Assembly (NCBI GenBank): GCA_013215525.1 | Contig: JABSQY010000086.1 | Coordinates: forward strand, 1-7,189 | Reading direction: 5' to 3' | Length of the DNA: 7,189 nt | From: Nanoarchaeales archaeon | Lineage (GTDB): Archaea > Nanobdellota > Nanobdellia > Woesearchaeales > UBA583 | Shown: in pieces, positions 6,080-7,189 of the stretch | Numbering within the stretch: position 1 is the stretch's first letter | How the letters are laid out: each line of letters opens with the position of its first letter | The notes under the pieces: generated by a model | The model's database searches: none | Seen by the model: the letters and a program-made list of their open reading frames with translations, nothing else | Told to the model about the DNA's origin: nothing | Position numbers and translations under genes: made by a program

Positions 6080-7047
6080 AAAAAAAAATATTAGTGTTTA
6101 AAATTGGTGCGATTGGAGATATTTTGATGACTACTCCATTTTTACGTGAATTGCGTGGGTTTAATGAAAATTCACAAATTGATTTTCTTGTTGGAAAAAA
6201 TTGTAGTTTTATTTTAAATAATAATTCAAATGTTAGTAATGTTATTTCTTATGATCAAGACATTTTTTTTAAAAAGAAGTTTTCATTAATTATGAAGCTT
6301 GCTAATAAAATTAAAACTGAAAGATATGATGAGATTTATATTTTAGATAAACATTGGTTTTTTAGTTTTTTTAGTTTTTTAACTAGAATTAAAAAAAGAG
6401 TTGGTTTTTTTAGAGATAATTTATCAAAATTATTTTTAACTAGTGGAAAAAAATATTTTGAGGTTAAACATGAAATTGATTATAATTTAAGTTTAATTAA
6501 TATTTCAAATGTTAATAAAAAATTAGATTATACAGTTCTTGATGAGTCTAAAATTAAAAGTAATTTAAATTTATTTTCAGATTATATTGTTTTAATTAAT
6601 GATGGTGGGGTTAATGGAGTTGAGAACTCTGGTATTCGTATGTTACCAGATAATAAATTTAAAGAATTAGTTGAAAAGTTATCTGAAAAAAATAAAATTT
6701 ATTTAGTTGGTGGACCTAATTTGAAAAAATATTATAATAAATTTATTTCAAATTCTAATGTTGTGAATGTTGCTGGGTGTTCTATTGATGAGAGTTTTAT
6801 TTATTTAAAATATGCTAAACGAGTTTATACTACTGATTGTGGTCCTATGCATATGGCTGCTTGTGTAAATAAAAATATTACTTGTTTTTTTGGACCAACT
6901 AATCCAAAAAGGAAGGCTCCTTTTGTGTCTGGGCTTGAAGTTGTTTGGGGCGATGAGGATATTTATGATGTGAGGTATGAGTTGTTTGGGGATGTGCCTG
7001 TTGGTGTTGATTTCTTTAGTGGGCTTATTGTTGGTGATTTGAAATGA
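6076..7047 (+). CDS. Glycosyltransferase family 9 protein, probable heptosyltransferase (second of two)
   Basis: This 323-residue GT-B protein begins directly with the GT9 N-terminal motif FKIGAIGDILMTTPFLREL (8-26), with D15 at the catalytic Asp position. The C-terminal half has an INDGG segment leading to GIRMLPDNKF (186-195), LVGGPN (210-215), VYTTDCGPMHMAACV (250-264) and CFFGPTNPKRKAPF (270-283), the family's donor-site elements. Where the first GT9 protein has RRW, this one has IRMLP, and overall identity between the two looks low. They are therefore probably not a recent duplication, and they may act on different acceptors or with different donors. It starts in an ATGA overlap with the previous gene behind a GAGGTG ribosome binding site. 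It ends in a similar ATGA overlap with the next gene. The family is firm; heptose as the donor is inferred from the operon. Confidence 0.87.
   Translation: MKKKILVFKIGAIGDILMTTPFLRELRGFNENSQIDFLVGKNCSFILNNNSNVSNVISYDQDIFFKKKFSLIMKLANKIKTERYDEIYILDKHWFFSFFSFLTRIKKRVGFFRDNLSKLFLTSGKKYFEVKHEIDYNLSLINISNVNKKLDYTVLDESKIKSNLNLFSDYIVLINDGGVNGVENSGIRMLPDNKFKELVEKLSEKNKIYLVGGPNLKKYYNKFISNSNVVNVAGCSIDESFIYLKYAKRVYTTDCGPMHMAACVNKNITCFFGPTNPKRKAPFVSGLEVVWGDEDIYDVRYELFGDVPVGVDFFSGLIVGDLK
7033..7038 (+). promoter_or_regulatory. Ribosome binding site for the truncated last gene
   Basis: GGTGAT lies within the final codons of the second GT9 gene, 5 bases before the ATG at 7044, and matches the GGTGAT part of the consensus complementary to 16S rRNA. 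The final G of its GGTG is 8 bases before the start codon, the same register as in the GAGGTG site at 6063-6068. Confidence 0.55.
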
Positions 7048-7189
7048 CTATAAAAAAGAAAAAAACCATTGTATGGTTTATGTCTATTTTAAAAAATGAA
7101 CATACTGGAGTTATGAAATATAGTAAATTATTTATTGATAAATTAAAAGATGATTTTGAAATTAATGAAGTTTGGTTTAAAAATTTTAA
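7044..7189 (+). CDS. N-terminus of a further operon gene, possibly a GT-B glycosyltransferase; cut by window end
   Basis: The frame starting at ATG 7044 overlaps the stop of the second GT9 gene by 4 bases (ATGA) behind a GGTGAT ribosome binding site. It stays open for 48 codons to the window edge; the TAA formed by the last three bases is out of frame. The visible protein begins with a basic MTIKKKKTIVWF, a likely first beta strand. It continues with a TGVMKYSKLFIDKL segment (21-34) and EINEVWF as a second strand. A glycine-containing loop followed by a K/R-Y-x-x-x-L helix is common at the N-terminus of GT4-type glycosyltransferases and would suit the operon. With so little sequence the family is only a guess; that it is a translated gene is well supported. 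Confidence 0.7.
   Translation, partial: MTIKKKKTIVWFMSILKNEHTGVMKYSKLFIDKLKDDFEINEVWFKNF

Noticed and set aside
6358..6375. 9-base tandem repeat (TTTTTTAGT twice) in the second GT9 gene, a possible slippage or phase-variation tract
   Set aside because: It encodes an in-frame Phe-Phe-Ser repeat, loss or gain of a 9-base unit would keep the frame, and similar T-rich runs are common across this AT-rich window.
7187..7189. TAA at the window end as a stop codon for the last gene
   Set aside because: It is out of frame with the ATG at 7044; the gene continues beyond the window.

Overview
This is a very AT-rich window, coding on the + strand throughout. It carries a glycan-biosynthesis locus whose core is a complete-looking set of genes for making a nucleotide-activated heptose. 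Translation uses the ordinary code, and TAA, TGA and TAG all serve as stops. The two genes that follow real intergenic gaps (at 1175 and 2467) have no Shine-Dalgarno sequence. Each has an archaeal-type TATA element centred about 25-27 bases before its ATG, the arrangement expected of leaderless archaeal transcripts. The last two starts, inside the operon, instead have GGTG-type ribosome binding sites. With the extreme AT bias and free use of AGA/AGG arginine codons, this suggests an archaeon, perhaps of a DPANN/Woesearchaeota-like lineage. That is an inference from start-site architecture: no rRNA or marker gene is present, and an AT-rich bacterium is not excluded.

Layout. Bases 1-1130 hold the 3' part of an asparagine-synthetase-like amidotransferase gene whose 5' end lies outside the window. 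A short spacer with a putative promoter leads to a class I SAM-dependent methyltransferase (1175-2398). A second spacer (2399-2466), with a T-rich stretch and the best TATA box of the window, precedes a tight run of genes: gmhA (2467-3042), hldE (3069-4502), gmhB (4495-4980), two family-9 glycosyltransferases (4985-6079 and 6076-7047), and the start of another gene (from 7044) cut by the window edge. Junctions in this run are +26, -8, +4, -4 and -4 bases, so it is almost certainly one operon. No gene-free stretch exceeds 70 bases. I saw no RNA gene, mobile element, CRISPR array or clear gene on the - strand.

How the genes work together. GmhA isomerises sedoheptulose 7-phosphate to a manno-heptose 7-phosphate. 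The kinase half of HldE adds the second phosphate at C1, GmhB removes the C7 phosphate, and the adenylyltransferase half of HldE makes ADP-D-glycero-beta-D-manno-heptose. The two GT9 enzymes are of the heptosyltransferase family and probably transfer the heptose to a glycan acceptor. The gene order follows the pathway order. The epimerase HldD, which makes the L-glycero form used in Gram-negative LPS, is not in the window. The upstream amidotransferase and methyltransferase probably decorate the same surface glycan. The main point of interest is an LPS-inner-core-type heptose pathway in what looks like an organism without LPS.
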